Made by a program: the position numbers and the translations under genes. 64,000 nucleotides of DNA from Pyxicephalus adspersus (lineage: Eukaryota; Chordata; Amphibia; Anura; Pyxicephalidae): NCBI RefSeq assembly GCF_032062135.1, contig NC_092859.1, positions 157,114,526 through 157,178,525 on the forward strand. The letters run 5' to 3'. Positions 1-11,645 of this stretch are shown one piece after another. The notes below the pieces were generated by a model that did no database searches, was not told the origin of the DNA, and was given only the letters and a program-made list of their open reading frames with translations. Every line of letters starts with the position of its first letter. The first letter of the stretch is position 1.

Positions 1-1622
1 AAAAGCGTTGTATCTTCATAAAGGAGGGGTGAGATTTGTAGTTTAAAGAAGTAGCTGAAAGCAACCAAACAACTTTTTCGGTTTTTCAACAAGAAAACTA
101 AAAGACACGGGAGGTCTTAGGTCTGTATGAATACACCATACACATACTGCTACAGTTACACCTGAGGATATTGTAAATAAAATATTTTTTTAAATTAAAT
201 TACATTGATTTGTTATTTTCAATTTTAATTTAATATTTAGTTTAATATTTAATTTTAATACTTAAAATGTTTTATGCTAATCAGCATGATTGCTTTGGTA
301 ATTTTCTTGCTCAATTTTCAGCTTGATTTTAGGAAAATAAAATTGGTGCAGGTGCAGCACTTGCATTGAGACGTCAAGAGCTCCCTCCAGTGGCTAATCT
401 TTAGATTTTTTTATTTAATTATTGACAAAATATGGAAAAGTAAGCATATAAATTGTCATAGTAAATTGTTCTTTGAAAAAATGAAAAACAGGCAAATGTT
501 CCTTTGGTAAGGCCACAGGTTCTTCTCCTGTTTAAATTATAATAAAACATAAAATAAATATATATAATAAAAAAGCTCCCACCTGTAAATGGCTCCTATA
601 TCTGTAATCTCTTGTCGTCTTTCCCGTTTCCAGCTGTATTTTCATTGTCTGTAACTGCATAGTATTTTTTTCCCCAGCTATCATCTTGCAGCCGCTATAT
701 AAAATTATTCATGCCTATATAATCGGGGAGGAATGAGAGCTTTAAAAATTACCTCAAAAATGTTTACAACCCCTAGATAATTACGTGATTATTTCTGTTC
801 ATCATTTATTTCCGGAAGAAAATTGTATGAAGGTAATGGCCTAGATTTATCAGGTGGAAAGGAAAACAATACGTCTTTTCAGAAGGTATCAAAAAGTTTA
901 AGAAGCTTATCTGCATGACAAACACTTTGTGGGAATAATGGTGCTTTAAAAAAAAAACATTTATTGTTAATATTGAAGAACTTCTATTTTCAGTAATGCC
1001 ACATGACCTTTTCTTGACGTGTTTTCACAAGAACTACTTTTAATTTGCCATGTCAGCCCTTCAAAAGACACCTGCCAATATGAATGAATGTCTTGGTGAA
1101 AGACGAAGGAATGTCTCCATGCACCAGTACATAAGGGTAAATCAAATGTGATTTTCTCTTACAACTCATTTTTTTAAAGCTATATAGCTATAGCTATAAA
1201 GTTTCTGGAATTTTTTGGTAACAGTAAAAAAGGGGGAAGGGGCGGCTAGATGAAGAATCCTAGCTTGCAGTAAAACACACAATAAGAAAATCCTATTATC
1301 CTATTATTATCCTATTTCCTATTATTATCCTATATTTCCTATAAATTAGAATTCCAGTCAATCAAAAAGTGTTAAAAAGTAAAATCCCACTAAAGGTTAA
1401 ATCCCTGTAATTCTTTTTGTTGCCAATAGATGTCCTCAGTCCAATCAGCATCATTCAGTTCCTTTCCTCTGATCCCAGGTTGTCCTGGACCCACCCACCC
1501 CAGCATCATAGTGCTGGGCTTATCTCTTTCACCAGTATGTTCTTTGTTGATACATGAATGGATTAGCTTCTTGTGCTGTGTTTTCCTCTCATACCTAGCT
1601 GTACAGGAACTGCAAGAAGTGG
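1..1622. other. AT-rich noncoding DNA, no gene seen
   Basis: No recognisable gene or interspersed element. The stretch is very AT-rich, with T/A runs near 180-250 and 540-570. A short imperfect tandem repeat based on TCCTATTAT lies at about 1290-1345. Open frames here are short and match no family I know. Confidence 0.6.
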
Positions 1623-1956
1623 ATTATTATTATGCAGTATTTATATAGCACCATCATATTATGCAGCACTGTACAAAGTCATGTCACTAACTGTAGCTCA
1701 AAGGAGCTCACAATCTAATGTCCCTACTATAGTCATATGTCATTATCACAGTCTAAGGTCAATTTTAGGGGGAAGCCAATTAACTTAACTGCACATTTTT
1801 GGGATGTGGGAGGAAACCAGAGTACCCAGAGGAAACCCACACAGACACGGGCAGAACCTGCAAACTCCAGGCAGATAGTGTCCAGGCTGGGATTTGAACC
1901 TAGGAGCTAGCGCTGCAAAGGCCGGAGTGCTAAACCCTGAGCCACCCTGCTGCCCC
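1623..1956 (-). mobile_element. tRNA-derived SINE, near full length
   Basis: Read on the minus strand this is a tRNA-derived SINE. The head starts GGGGCAGCAGGGTGGCTCAG and carries an A-box-like TGGCTCAGGG (complement of about 1935-1944) and a B-box GGTTCAAATCC (complement of 1890-1900), the two internal RNA polymerase III promoter blocks. The body contains the widespread vertebrate motif seen on the plus strand as GTGGGAGGAAACC. The 3' tail (plus-strand left end) reads TATATAGCACC and CAGCACTGTACAAAG and ends in an ATT-rich run. That tail resembles the LINE tails at 58242 and 62940, which suggests mobilisation by an L2-like LINE. Two partial copies lie at 40113 and 45521. The exact Repbase family name is not certain to me. 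Confidence 0.85.
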
Positions 1957-2103
1957 AGATACCATGTCTCGTTATTTTGTATCTACTCACAACATTTCAT
2001 TGGTTGGGAAACACATATTAGTTACAGAACCATGGAATCATATAGAAGCACATCCAGGAAAATCATTTTACACAGCTGTAAAGGTTTAGAAATGAATAAG
2101 GGG

Positions 2104-2657
2104 TTCCCCATCTCCAGTCCTTGAGGGCCACACTCTACCCACACTTATTGTATTTATCAGAAAGCGGTGCATTTAGCTGGAATGTACAGAAAGTGAGAAA
2201 TGATTCTGTAGATATCTAGTAACAGTCACATTCAACTGGACTTTTTTTGAAATGTTGAAGATATTTCACAGCCTATCAAAGCTGCTTTCCCCAATTCTAC
2301 TATTGTAGGAATCCCCAGCATTTATATCCACACAGCACAAGCACCCTAATGCGATGTGAATGTGACAATGAAGATTTTGATTGGTGTAAAATTAGTATAA
2401 TTCATTCTTGGTGTCAGGAAGTCGGCATAGGTGTTCAAACTTCCAATTGTATGATTGAAGCTGTAAGTAGAAATTCAAATGACATTATAGGTGGAGGATA
2501 GATGGTGTGCAAAGATGGTTGTTCTAATCGGACAAAAGAATAGCAACCCAGTTGTCCTCATTGTTCTGTGAAGAATGAATCTTTACCTTCAGATGTAGAA
2601 GTACAGCTAGAACATTAATGAATCTTGACTTGTATGACTTGAGGACTGGAGTTGGAC
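2104..2657. repeat. Probable inverted-repeat DNA element
   Basis: The left end has CCATCTCCAGTCCTTGAG (about 2108-2125). The right end has CTTGAGGACTGGAGTTGG (2638-2655), its near-perfect inverse (about 15 of 18). This resembles a common frog MITE whose ends read CTCCAGTCCTCAAGG. Boundaries and target duplication are not clear, and the roughly 550-bp interior is unrecognised. It could also be two separate fragments in opposite orientation. Confidence 0.4.
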
Positions 2658-3479
2658 ATTCATAATTTAAGGTCCTAAAATAGCAAACATATCAATAATA
2701 GAGATATCTGAAATATATACATGTCATTAAATTATTACTAGTAGCATAAAAATAATGATAACAAATAACAAATACAATGTCTAATATATTCCCCTGTACA
2801 GAAGAATGGGGGGATATCCTTGGAGTAGAAAATGTAATACCTAGGCTTTAATGAATGTGCTATGGCTTAGAATTATGCCCATCCCGCTATCTATGAGGGT
2901 TTTTTATTCTTATAACAATGTCTACAGTTTAATCCTGGAAGGGTTAACATAAAAGTTGGGAAGGCATTTCAAAAAAAGAAAAACAAAAAAAACAAAAATA
3001 GTGTGCCGAGCATCACATTCCTAGGGGTAAGGATAGTGTTTAAGATTTTGAGGTTAACAATGTATTAAAATACTACTATATGCCTAAAAAAATAGAACTC
3101 TCATTCTTTTTTCAGTACATGGGCAGCAAAAAAAAATAGTGCTCTATTAGTAATGATTAGTAAATTAATAAAAAATAAAACACAAAATTCAGGGGACTTT
3201 ATTAAAGCTATAAAACATATACAAAAATATAGAAACAAGAATATATTAATATGAATTGACAGTTGTAGGACAATTGTCTTATTTTTTAGAATAAGGCCGG
3301 TGGGTTAGCATGACATCACTTTCCAATATATGCATTTCCATCATTTCTTTTATGAACGATTTACTTTTATTAAAAGTAGTGATAGGACACATTTTTCTGC
3401 AGACCTATGAAATGTAACATCTAAGGTAACACATCAACATTGCAAAAAAATGGGGTTGTGATAGATCTAGGTAGCCCGA
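2658..3479. other. AT-rich noncoding DNA
   Basis: Nothing gene-like is seen. A-rich tracts occur at about 2970-3000 and 3160-3240, with no recognised element. Confidence 0.5.
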
Positions 3480-4160
3480 GTCTGGGCGCCAATTGGCCCT
3501 TCAATCGGTTGTGTGTAAAGTGACAAAGCAGCGAGTAACCTCAGATATATAAAAGAGTATCCGCTATAAGGCATCAAACACAGAGCCCACCCCAGATACA
3601 TTTCAATTCATCGGCCCGCTCCGAGCAGCACACTGAAGTTCTCACATCACCAAATTACATTTTTTGTGCATCGCTGAAGGATTTCTGGAAGTACATTTCT
3701 GTGTTCTGCCAGAGTAAAAGCCAGGTCAGCTTTTATAGAAAAGGAAACGGCATAAGAAACGTATATTCATTCATTTTCTGTTTGCAGAAAGAATATTCAT
3801 ATGGGGTAATATATATTTTTAGAATTTTCTGCAGGATTGAAGCATTTAAATTTAATAAAGCTTCTGGGTTTTAGCTTTTGTATGTAAAAATGGGCTTAAC
3901 CCTTTCCTTTCCAGAGCAAAGAAACATCAGAATCAGAATATATGAAGCAAATGCAAACAATGCTGCTTTGCAGACACAATCAGCACCAAATGAATCAGAG
4001 CTTTAAAACAAGCCAATTTTCTGCTTGGTAATACTTTTTTAGAAAACGGCACTTTTGGGTCTTAATTAGGACGTTGCAATGCAGTCATTGTTTTCTCACC
4101 ACCAGCAGCTATGAATATGGTCAAAAAGCTCCATGTATCATCACAGTCATGGCCATCTAT
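3480..4160. other. Candidate conserved noncoding block
   Basis: Repeat-free stretch with more CpG and less simple sequence than its flanks. It has a TATA-like word TATATAAAAG at about 3547-3556 and TAATTAGGAC at about 4062. No start codon context or open frame follows the TATA-like word, so I do not call a promoter. Regulatory function is inferred only from texture; a cross-species alignment is needed. Confidence 0.25.
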
Positions 4161-4661
4161 AAGGAATAAATTGGGGCCGTAAAGAGGTGTGTGACTACTA
4201 GTGTTGGTCGGATATGTCACTATTCGATTCGACAGCTATTCGATCAAACAGTGAAATATTGTTCGGGTGATCGAATGCTGAATTCGAACACCATTGAAGT
4301 CAATGCTGAGAAACATTGGGTTATTTTTAGGGACTATTAAGGGCAATATTGCTCTTGCAGCCTTTTACTAGTTATGTGTGTTCTTGGATGGAGTTTCTCT
4401 ATCCAAGAACACAGGGCACTAGATGTGATAATTGGGGAAACTTGTCCCCATTCAACCTCTAGTGCCCCTTAGATCACCTGCAGTCACAGCTGTGACCGCA
4501 AAGTTCCCACGGTCATGTGACCGTGGGACCTGAACTGCAGATAAACTCTGCAGTTCCACTACAATCCCCGGGGCACTACATTTTATTAACCAGTAGTGCC
4601 CCAGAATTAGCACACTCTTCTCAATGATTGCAGACTCTGTATCTCTTTCAAGTATCTCTTA

Positions 4662-4991
4662 AGCTGCGTACACACTGCCAATTTTTGTCGTTGGAAAGGA
4701 TCTTTCACGATCCTTTCCAACGACAAGGGAGTGCACGATACATGAACGGTGCTGTACATACAGCACCGTTCTGCTCTATGGAGAGGGGAGGGGGAGAGCG
4801 ACCGAGCGCGACCCTGCTGCGCGCTCTCCCCTTCTCTTTCATTACGATCGGCTGTCGTCCATCGTCCGTGGATCCGGCAGGTCTGTCGTCCGGACGATGG
4901 ACGACACCGACTGTACACACGGCAGATTTTCGCCCGATAATTGTCCGATGCCGATTATCGGGCGATAAAAATCTGACGTGTGTACGTAGCT
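4662..4991. mobile_element. PIF/Harbinger-like MITE nested in A1 (B1)
   Basis: A 330-bp element with long imperfect terminal inverted repeats: left AGCTGCGTACACAC, right GTGTGTACGTAGCT, extending inward through AT-rich TTTTTGTCG/CGATAAAAA-type sequence. It is flanked by TTA on both sides (4659-4661 and 4992-4994), as expected for PIF/Harbinger. The interior is CpG-rich and palindromic: about 4688-4725 is an almost perfect hairpin around GGATC...GATCC, and 4850-4910 holds a second one around CGTCC...GGACG. Open frames across it are by-products of this structure. A decayed copy lies at 32293-32550, and a third start abuts the gap at 53022. Confidence 0.8.
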
Positions 4992-5000
4992 TTACTCTCT

Positions 5001-5115
5001 TTTCCAGCACAGTAATATGATACATTTGTTAATAATATGATAATACTATACATATTTCTCACAGTGGATAAAAGAAAAAAATAACAAATATATCATAATA
5101 TTACTGTGCTGGAAA
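5001..5115. repeat. Hairpin inside hAT copy A1
   Basis: Perfect 16-bp inverted repeat: TTTCCAGCACAGTAAT at 5001-5016 and its complement at 5100-5115, with a wider imperfect match outside (TTACTCT against AGAGTAA). It lies just right of the nested element B1. It may be the interior of A1 or a third inserted element. Confidence 0.7.
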
Positions 5116-5370
5116 GTGTGTTACAGAGTAAGATAATTCATGTCATTGAAGGATAACCTGTAAAAAAAAAATTGTTAAATAAACACAAACACTCAATAAA
5201 TTAATTTAACATTCATTTTTATTTTTTTTTACACATTTTTTTACATTTTTTAATCCAAATTTTTACAGTCAAATCTCAATTTTTTGGGTCAGGTCTACCT
5301 GAATTCGAACAGCCATTTTCGGGTTGAAAATAAAGACAACCCGAATTCGAACACCAACACCAGTGACTAC

Positions 5371-7043
5371 CATACATCGACCACTCATTAAAGCTTTTCA
5401 AACCTCTCTTCTTTGGTAATGAACATTGTGGCTGAAATTGCCAGGCATGCCAAAACAGCTCCAATCATTATTCTCATTACCAATGATCAAGAGTTTCTAT
5501 AGCTTTCATGGGGCCCAGTGGGCAAAAAGTAACCAACCCCTAATGCCCTATTAATTCCCTATAGGAACTGCTACCCCCATCATCCTTGGCATCCTTAGAA
5601 ATCATTAAAAAGTGGCCCTTGGGATCCAACCTTGTAACTTTAACCATTCTGAGATGATGCCATCAGTCTGCCCCAGGAGGACAAGTGAAAGCATTTCTTC
5701 TGTCTCATCCTATAAAAACTGCAACGGTTAAACTTAGTAGCAAGATGCTAAGTGAAAAAACCTCAACAAGGGGCTGATATGTCAGATATTGTACAACACA
5801 CAGTTTTTACATGGCTGTATCATCTCCGAGCCAGCATCCTACACAAAGACTCTCGACATTCCTGAACAAAGATGGTGCTGCCCCTCTCAACAAAAAAATC
5901 AGCTTATTGCCAGGGGACTTGGAAAATATTTCTGATTATTGGGCAACTTTGAATCTTCGTTCCAGCCATGTACAGATTCTTCTCCTGCTTTTTCTGAAGC
6001 TTCTTGCAAAGTGTAACAGGTCAATGGGAACCTACCCCATTTCCTGGCTGGAGGACACCCAGCATCCTTTTCCTCCCCATCCCGCATATTATAGCCACAT
6101 ATTATGTGCCATGGCACCTGAAGGACTATTACTTACCAAAAGCTATCAGCTTACAGGAAGATGATGCTGCAGAACAGGTATACCCCAAGGGTAATGCAGA
6201 TGTTTAAATTTGGTGTTGTGAAAGGGTTAACCCGAGCAGAGTATCCGGTGTTTTGCTATAAACAGCCCCCAGTCACAGTTTTATGAAATGGTAATGGATA
6301 GTTCCCATCTCCTGTGATTTACACCATCATCTGTCCTAATTATTTCCTTCCCAGAAACATTTGCAGATTCATTTATTTTTTTACTCATTAGTGCTCTCAC
6401 TGTCAATTAGCCTCTCAATATTTCACAGGAAAGCTTTTTTTTGTAATTCAAACTTGGATGCAACATAAACATAATGCGGAACATGAAAAAACATGCCCTC
6501 CCCCATCTTCTTCTCTTGCCAAATGCACAAACAACTCTTCTGTACGTTAAAAGTCCAATATGGGACAACCAGATGGGACTGAAAGGTCTTTTGTAAACTT
6601 GGAAAAATGGAACTGTAGGCAAACTGATAAATACATGTATGGGATCTGCCTACCCTGCCAGACTAGATGTAATTATGTGTGACAAAACTTTCCAGAGCCT
6701 GCACAATCTTTTGTCATTTTCACTCCTCCATACTGGGCTATCAATGGGCATAACCTCTCTGATGTGATTTTACATGCAATTCGCTCCAACTCTAAATCTG
6801 CCATCTTCCCGTGCAAAAAGTTCCAAAAACACTGTGAATAGCAATCTTGTCTGCCCAGTTAAATTTGATCTCCAACAGAAAAGCCAAGGCACTGGAACTT
6901 AATTTTTGAGCCTCACATTTCATCAGTAGCACATATAATCATTACAGTACAATGGCTCTGGTGATGCAGCTCACATCATGGGCATAGAACGGAGTTCCAT
7001 GTTAAAATGCAACAAACATAGAAAATAGTGCCAAGCAACTTTG
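5371..7043. other. Noncoding DNA, no gene recognised
   Basis: Unique-looking sequence. A 117-codon frame at 5811-6164 (+) has no recognisable domain. Its DNA around 6036-6066, containing TTTCCTGGCTGGAGGACA, recurs inverted at about 29760-29790, so this part is repeat-derived and the frame is probably chance. Confidence 0.5.
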
Positions 7044-7392
7044 TAAAAGAGTCCATAATTTATTGTCCAACATTAGCGAATACAGCCAACACGTTTCTGC
7101 AAGCAAATAAACTTCAGCTTCAACAGGGCTCAATAGTCATGTATGGACAGCAAAAGTAGAAAGAGGTGTACGCTAATCTGTATAATGTGCTCATCCATAT
7201 AGACAACATCACACTGTTTGCTGCTCCATCAATGGCCTTCCAGAAACGAGCACATTATATAGAAAAGTTACCTGTATTGCCTTTAGAGTCCATACATTAC
7301 TACTAAGCCCTGAAGAAGCATTAGTTCTTTTGGCCTCCAAAATCAATTGGTTGTCTTTACTGCTTTTAAACAATAAATTGTGCACTCTTTTA
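7044..7392. repeat. Inverted-repeat element with GTTTC-type core
   Basis: The left arm TAAAAGAGTCCATAATTTAT (starting 7044) and the right arm (7371-7392) are inverse at about 20 of 22 positions. Inside are CACGTTTCTGC (about 7091) and, on the other side, CCCTGAAGAAG (about 7310). These match the plus-strand GTTTCGC...CTTCTTCAGGG motif of a repeat class common in frogs. Similar cores occur near 20342, 31941, 59309 and 59749. Confidence 0.6.
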
Positions 7393-7788
7393 ATGAGTTT
7401 GGTTCAGCTTTCTTGTCCATATGTGCTTGTTGGAGCCAGCTTTGGACCCTTAGTTAGAGGGCCCATTGCATAAGCTGCATCCCCAGAACCATTGTGCTGC
7501 GAGGACTGTCATTGCAACTCTTGGGATTTTAGACCCAAATATCAAATTTTGATGGCTCTTGCAAAATATCCCTAAAAAATGGCCAATGGCACTTTCGAAG
7601 CCCATCAAAGATAAGGGCAGCTTAATTCTGCAGCATTGTCAATGGGGGCATTAATTATTTTAAATCACATGATCATTGGTTGTGATGGAGTGTAGTGCCA
7701 CATATGCCATATAGAGATGTAGCTTGTTGTGTTCATAGCCATTATCCAACCTAGAGGGGCAGACACAATTCCCAAAACCCAATTCAAT

Positions 7789-8011
7789 GGACCTGGTTTA
7801 TCGAAGCTCCATAAGGCTGGGGAAGCTAAACTGTCATGGGAGGACCTGGGTGATGCAGCAAACCTGTAATGGATCTAGTCCAGGATTGAAAACATTTGCC
7901 TAATAATAGGAAATGATTTGAAGAAATCATTTCCAGGTATGCTGTATCACATAGGTTCACCCATGATAGTCTATCTTCTCCAGTCTTGGGGACCTTGATT
8001 AAATTAGGCCC
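7789..8011. mobile_element. Foldback MITE, family D, full copy
   Basis: Two arms of about 80 bp run in opposite orientation. The left has AAGGCTGGGGAAG and ACCTGGGTGATGCAGCAAAC; the right has TATCTTCTCCAGTCTTGG and ends TTAGGCCC. The whole could fold into one long hairpin. Other copies lie at 46081-46267 and 54347-54550, with half or reduced copies at 19709, 20683, 21536 and 40906. No coding capacity, and the transposon superfamily is not clear. Confidence 0.75.
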
Positions 8012-9750
8012 AGCGTTGTCTATTACTCAACTCTACTAGCCAGCAAAGGACTTGGCTGTGGCTTATGCTGATCTTCTCTTAGACTATACTTTCCTGCTAG
8101 GAACATTATCTTTCCTTCTGTTTTTATCCAGTACCATAAAAAACATTCTCTATTGGCAAACATGACAGATGCCTGAGTGAAGTAGGGGCTGAAGAGTAGG
8201 GGCTGCCATGCCACCATATTAGCGTGATGGGTGGCATGGAGGTGGCATTAGCACAACCCAAAGATAAGCTATTAGATAGATGACCTGTAATTACCAAAAA
8301 TGACGCAGGCAATGCTTCTGGTTTTACAATCAAATTTCCTATTACATATTCACACAGGATGATGCATGATCCAAGTAATGTATATGACCTGTGATTGCAG
8401 TATAAGTGTGGGTAGTGGATATCTCTATTACGGGAAATAATAAGAAAAGTTGCTAATTTATCCTGCCTTTGTCAATGCGATCAGCATAATGAACTTCCTC
8501 TTAAAAGAAGTGGGATGTGATTTCTCTTGCATGGTTGGGTAGTGAATACAATGCAGTTTAAAGCATCTGCAGCTTTTCTTATACTCATAAACTTTTAAAC
8601 ATTGTTATTCCAAGCAGCAGCCAATCCTGAGACAAAAAAAGATAAAATGGATACGAATAAAAATGATTTTTTTTCTGTGATGGACAAACTCTGCAGGAGC
8701 CCACTTTGTGCATGAGATAAATATTTCCTTCAGCGGAAAAGTACGATATGATTAGGCAGTTATCCAAACTGAGGTTTTCCTCGCCATTCTGGCTGTCATT
8801 TATTCCATCAAAGCAGTGCTGTCTTGGGAGAGCTTGGGACAAAAGTCTTCGGAGTGTATCCTATTATTATATTATTATATAACCGGATAATAGCATCCCA
8901 AAATAAGGAGGAGAAGAGTTTCCTGTGATGCCTTAGGTGATACTTTTTTTGGAACTATTGCGGCATGGAAACTATAAAAAAGGTGCTGAACGGTAATTAA
9001 GGAGCATGCAGGTTCCTGTTCACAAAGTTCAGATTTGTTATTTATGCTGGTCACAAACTTTGTATTACATCGGCTGATTAGCCATCTTAAAGCAACGTCC
9101 AACTGCTGGAGACATTTATTTTGTCCATACTGGGCAACAGGTTCAAATCTCTGCAGAGACCTTAGGGAACATTAACTTTGATAACACTGATCTGCCACTA
9201 AAGGAGGAACAGCCTAGGTATGGGATATATGTGCCATATGTTCCCCCCCATAGTGCAGGACTTGGTGTCCGGTGAGGCTACTACCAGGCTATCCAAAGTT
9301 TGGTGGTGCAAAGGCCATGGAACTGACATAGGAATATCTGGACGGCCACTTTTATTCAGTTAGTAACAGCTTGCTGCAAAAAAAAAGTTTAAAGAAGTTG
9401 AGTGTGGTTAACAAAGCAGAAACATAGCTTTTTTTCCCATCTAGGTGATTCATTTAGAGGTAGAAAACCACCCACAATCCTATTTCTTCCCAAAATATCA
9501 CCCTACCTTTTGTGTGAATTCATCATAATGCAACTGATGTTTAGGGGACACCCTAGGCTTGCTGATGTCAATGTAAGGGACAACCTACTTATATAATAGG
9601 TGGAACTAAACCCGGTTGATACTCGCCTGTCCCAGTTCCACGCATGTACAGTCCAGCTGGGAGCCAATATGGCAGGTAAGAATAGGTATTGCGGAAGAGA
9701 CATTGAATGTGCCTTTCTGTAATAATTATCTGCCTGGTGGCCAGTTTTCA
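8012..9750. other. Noncoding DNA; possible conserved part at 8575-9110
   Basis: No gene is recognised. The 8575-9110 part is repeat-poor, with preserved CpGs and TAATTA words, and might be a conserved element. Other parts look like ordinary intergenic DNA. A short ATT/TATT run lies at about 8862-8880. Confidence 0.35.
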
Positions 9751-10660
9751 AAGTGGGTATTGTTAGGGGCTTCCTTCTTCATCAATGACGTCAATATAAG
9801 TGACATCCTACTGTAACTGACACCAGTGGAAGTGACATCCTACTGTAACTGACACCAATGGAAGTGACATCCTACTGTAACTGACACTAATGGAAGTGAC
9901 ATCCTACTGTAACTGACACCAATGGAAGTGACATCCTACTGTAACTGACACCAATGGAAGTGACATCCTACTGTAACTGACACTTATTATATTCCCTTTC
10001 CTCCAATGAATTGGGCATCTTGTGCCCCTGGACTCTAATGTAAAAGTTATTTTACTCTCACTAAAACCAATGTGGAGGGAATTTTACTCATTGAGATAAA
10101 TATAATAGTCATCCAACCCCAATGGGACCAATTCAATGGGCAATCTGTTTACTCCATAAACTTTTATGTGCATTATGTAACCACAAGGCTGATTTTCTGC
10201 CTAAAGCTCACTCACTCACTCTGTGAGACTAGTTCTCCATAAGTGACGTCCTACTCCCATTGAGATTATTGTAAGGGACATCCTTCACCCATTGCGATCG
10301 ATGCAAGGGGCATCCTATTTCCACTGATATCAGTATAAGGGTCATCTTACTACCAATGACACCAATACAAGGGGCATTCTCTTTCAATATGCACCAATGC
10401 AAGGGGCATCTTGTGCCCCCTAACACTAATGTAAGAAGCATCTTGTGCCCCTTAACACAATGTAAGAGCCATCCTACTCAAATACCACTAAAATTATTGT
10501 AAGGTCATTCTATTCCCATTGAGACCAATGCAAGCGGTGTTTAATTTTCCCATTAAAATTGTATACACTAGGTAACTCCAATCACTTTAAGGACCAGTTC
10601 CTTTCCAAGGACATCATATTCTCATTGATACCAATGCAAGGAACATTCTATTTCCACATT
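9751..10660 (-). repeat. Degenerate minisatellite region
   Basis: A roughly 30-35-bp motif recurs with heavy divergence, with words such as CACCAATGCAAGGGGCATC and TGTAAGGGACATCC. A homogeneous 32-bp array sits inside it at 9798-9983. Read in reverse complement, the motif resembles the GGTCAGTGGGAAGAATGTCC unit of the hAT-like family E at 43649, 51595, 56062 and 62122. That suggests this is an expanded, decayed interior of such an element. The ends of that family are not visible here. Confidence 0.65.
9798..9983. repeat. 32-bp tandem repeat, about 5.8 copies
   Basis: Units start at 9798, 9830, 9862, 9894, 9926 and 9958, the last partial. Each begins AAGTGACATCCTACTGTAAC and ends with TGACACCAATGG or a one-base variant (CAGTGG in copy 1, CTAATGG in copy 3). 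The near identity shows recent expansion or homogenisation compared with the degenerate flanks. Confidence 0.95.
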
Positions 10661-11312
10661 AAACTGTTATGTACAGTATGTAACCCCAAGCAAGATTGTT
10701 ACTCTTTAAAGCTGAAGCCAGTGGATTTACCCCCGACAAATAAAATAAAGCCAATGCACCTTTGTAAAATTTGCTTTAGAAACAACAAGTTAACAATGTA
10801 CGCAATGTGATGACTGTGAGTGATATGAAGTGTCACATAGAGAACACGACATTGTGACAAACCTACGGATTTGTGTAAATTGTGGGTAGAAAGTGAAATC
10901 TTTTCTGAATATTTTCCTACTTATGTAGATATTTAAAGCCAATGCAATATCAGGGAACTTATCTCCGGATCGTGCAGCATTGCATCTCAATCTTCCTTAG
11001 TGCGGACTGCAGAGAGAGAAAAGGGCAACAGACTTGTGTTTGATAGAAAAATTATATAGGAAACTCTGCCGAGATTACACTTTTCATTATTTGTATTAAT
11101 TGGCTTTTGCATTTTTTTTATGTTTATAGAGCACTGTGTAATATGTCAGTATGTTTGTTTTTACATTTGGTACTCACAGGATCATTAAAGCTTAGTTTCT
11201 GAATAAGAAAATATCATTTAAATACAAAAGCCATGTTTGGTGTTACTTCAGTCTTAATGTAGTTCTTCCAGATCTATGCAGTAACCCCTTGTGGCAAAAT
11301 TATAGGAGAGGG
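10661..11312. other. Noncoding DNA, no gene seen
   Basis: No element or gene is recognised. The 10800-11060 part is repeat-free and could be conserved, but nothing decides this. Confidence 0.4.
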
Positions 11313-11462
11313 CGGAGACATGACCAGAAGAAGAGAGAGCAGCAGTGACCGGTCCTAATTACAGGAAGTTCCAGTGTAGAGGAAACTGGAGACTGGTCTT
11401 CTCCCTCCTGTAATAAAGACCGGTCACTGCTGCTCTTTCTTCTTTGCTGGTCTTGTCTCCAC
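11313..11462. repeat. Long imperfect inverted repeat
   Basis: The left arm (11313-11354) reads from GGAGACATGACCAG to GCAGTGACCGGTC. The right arm (about 11418-11462) reads GACCGGTCACTGCTGC through GGTCTTGTCTCC. They are inverse over roughly 40 bp with a few mismatches, separated by about 63 bp. This is MITE-like; no target duplication was identified. Confidence 0.75.
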
Positions 11463-11645
11463 CCCTTCCTGTATTTTTCGGCAGTGATTGGGCTTACTAG
11501 GCCCCTCCCACAGCTCTGCTTCCTTCACAAGCTATGATGATGCTGTTGCTGCTTTTACAAGGCAATATCTAAAGGCAATATGCAAAGGCATTTGATGCTC
11601 ACAAAATGGATTCATATCATTTGTGGGTATTAATATTAAAAAAAC

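Larger units (their letters stand above)
4199..5362 (-). mobile_element. hAT-type non-autonomous element, copy A1
   Basis: Bounded by a perfect 8-bp target-site duplication GTGACTAC (4191-4198 and 5363-5370). The left terminus is TAGTGTTGGT; the right terminus ends ACCAACACCA, its inverse with one change. An 8-bp duplication with short TAG-type termini fits the hAT superfamily. Subterminal DNA is rich in TTCGAATTCG-like words. It is inverted relative to the copies at 24636 and 41662. The interior has palindromes, for example TCCCACGGTCA with its complement near 4506-4529, and a nested element at 4662-4991. No transposase is seen. Confidence 0.85.

Noticed and set aside
1890..1956. Possible tRNA gene from A- and B-box-like motifs
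   Set aside because: Embedded in a SINE with the usual body and tail; the cloverleaf is not complete.
4628..5020. Overlapping frames of 103-130 codons on both strands
   Set aside because: They lie across the palindromic MITE B1 nested in a hAT element; open frames on both strands follow from the inverted repeats.
5811..6164. 117-codon plus frame and its opposite frame at 5899-6117
   Set aside because: Part of the DNA recurs inverted at 29.8 kb, so it is repeat-derived; no domain.
9798..9983. Regularly spaced repeats that could suggest a CRISPR array
   Set aside because: Units are directly adjacent with no unique spacers; it is a plain 32-bp tandem repeat.
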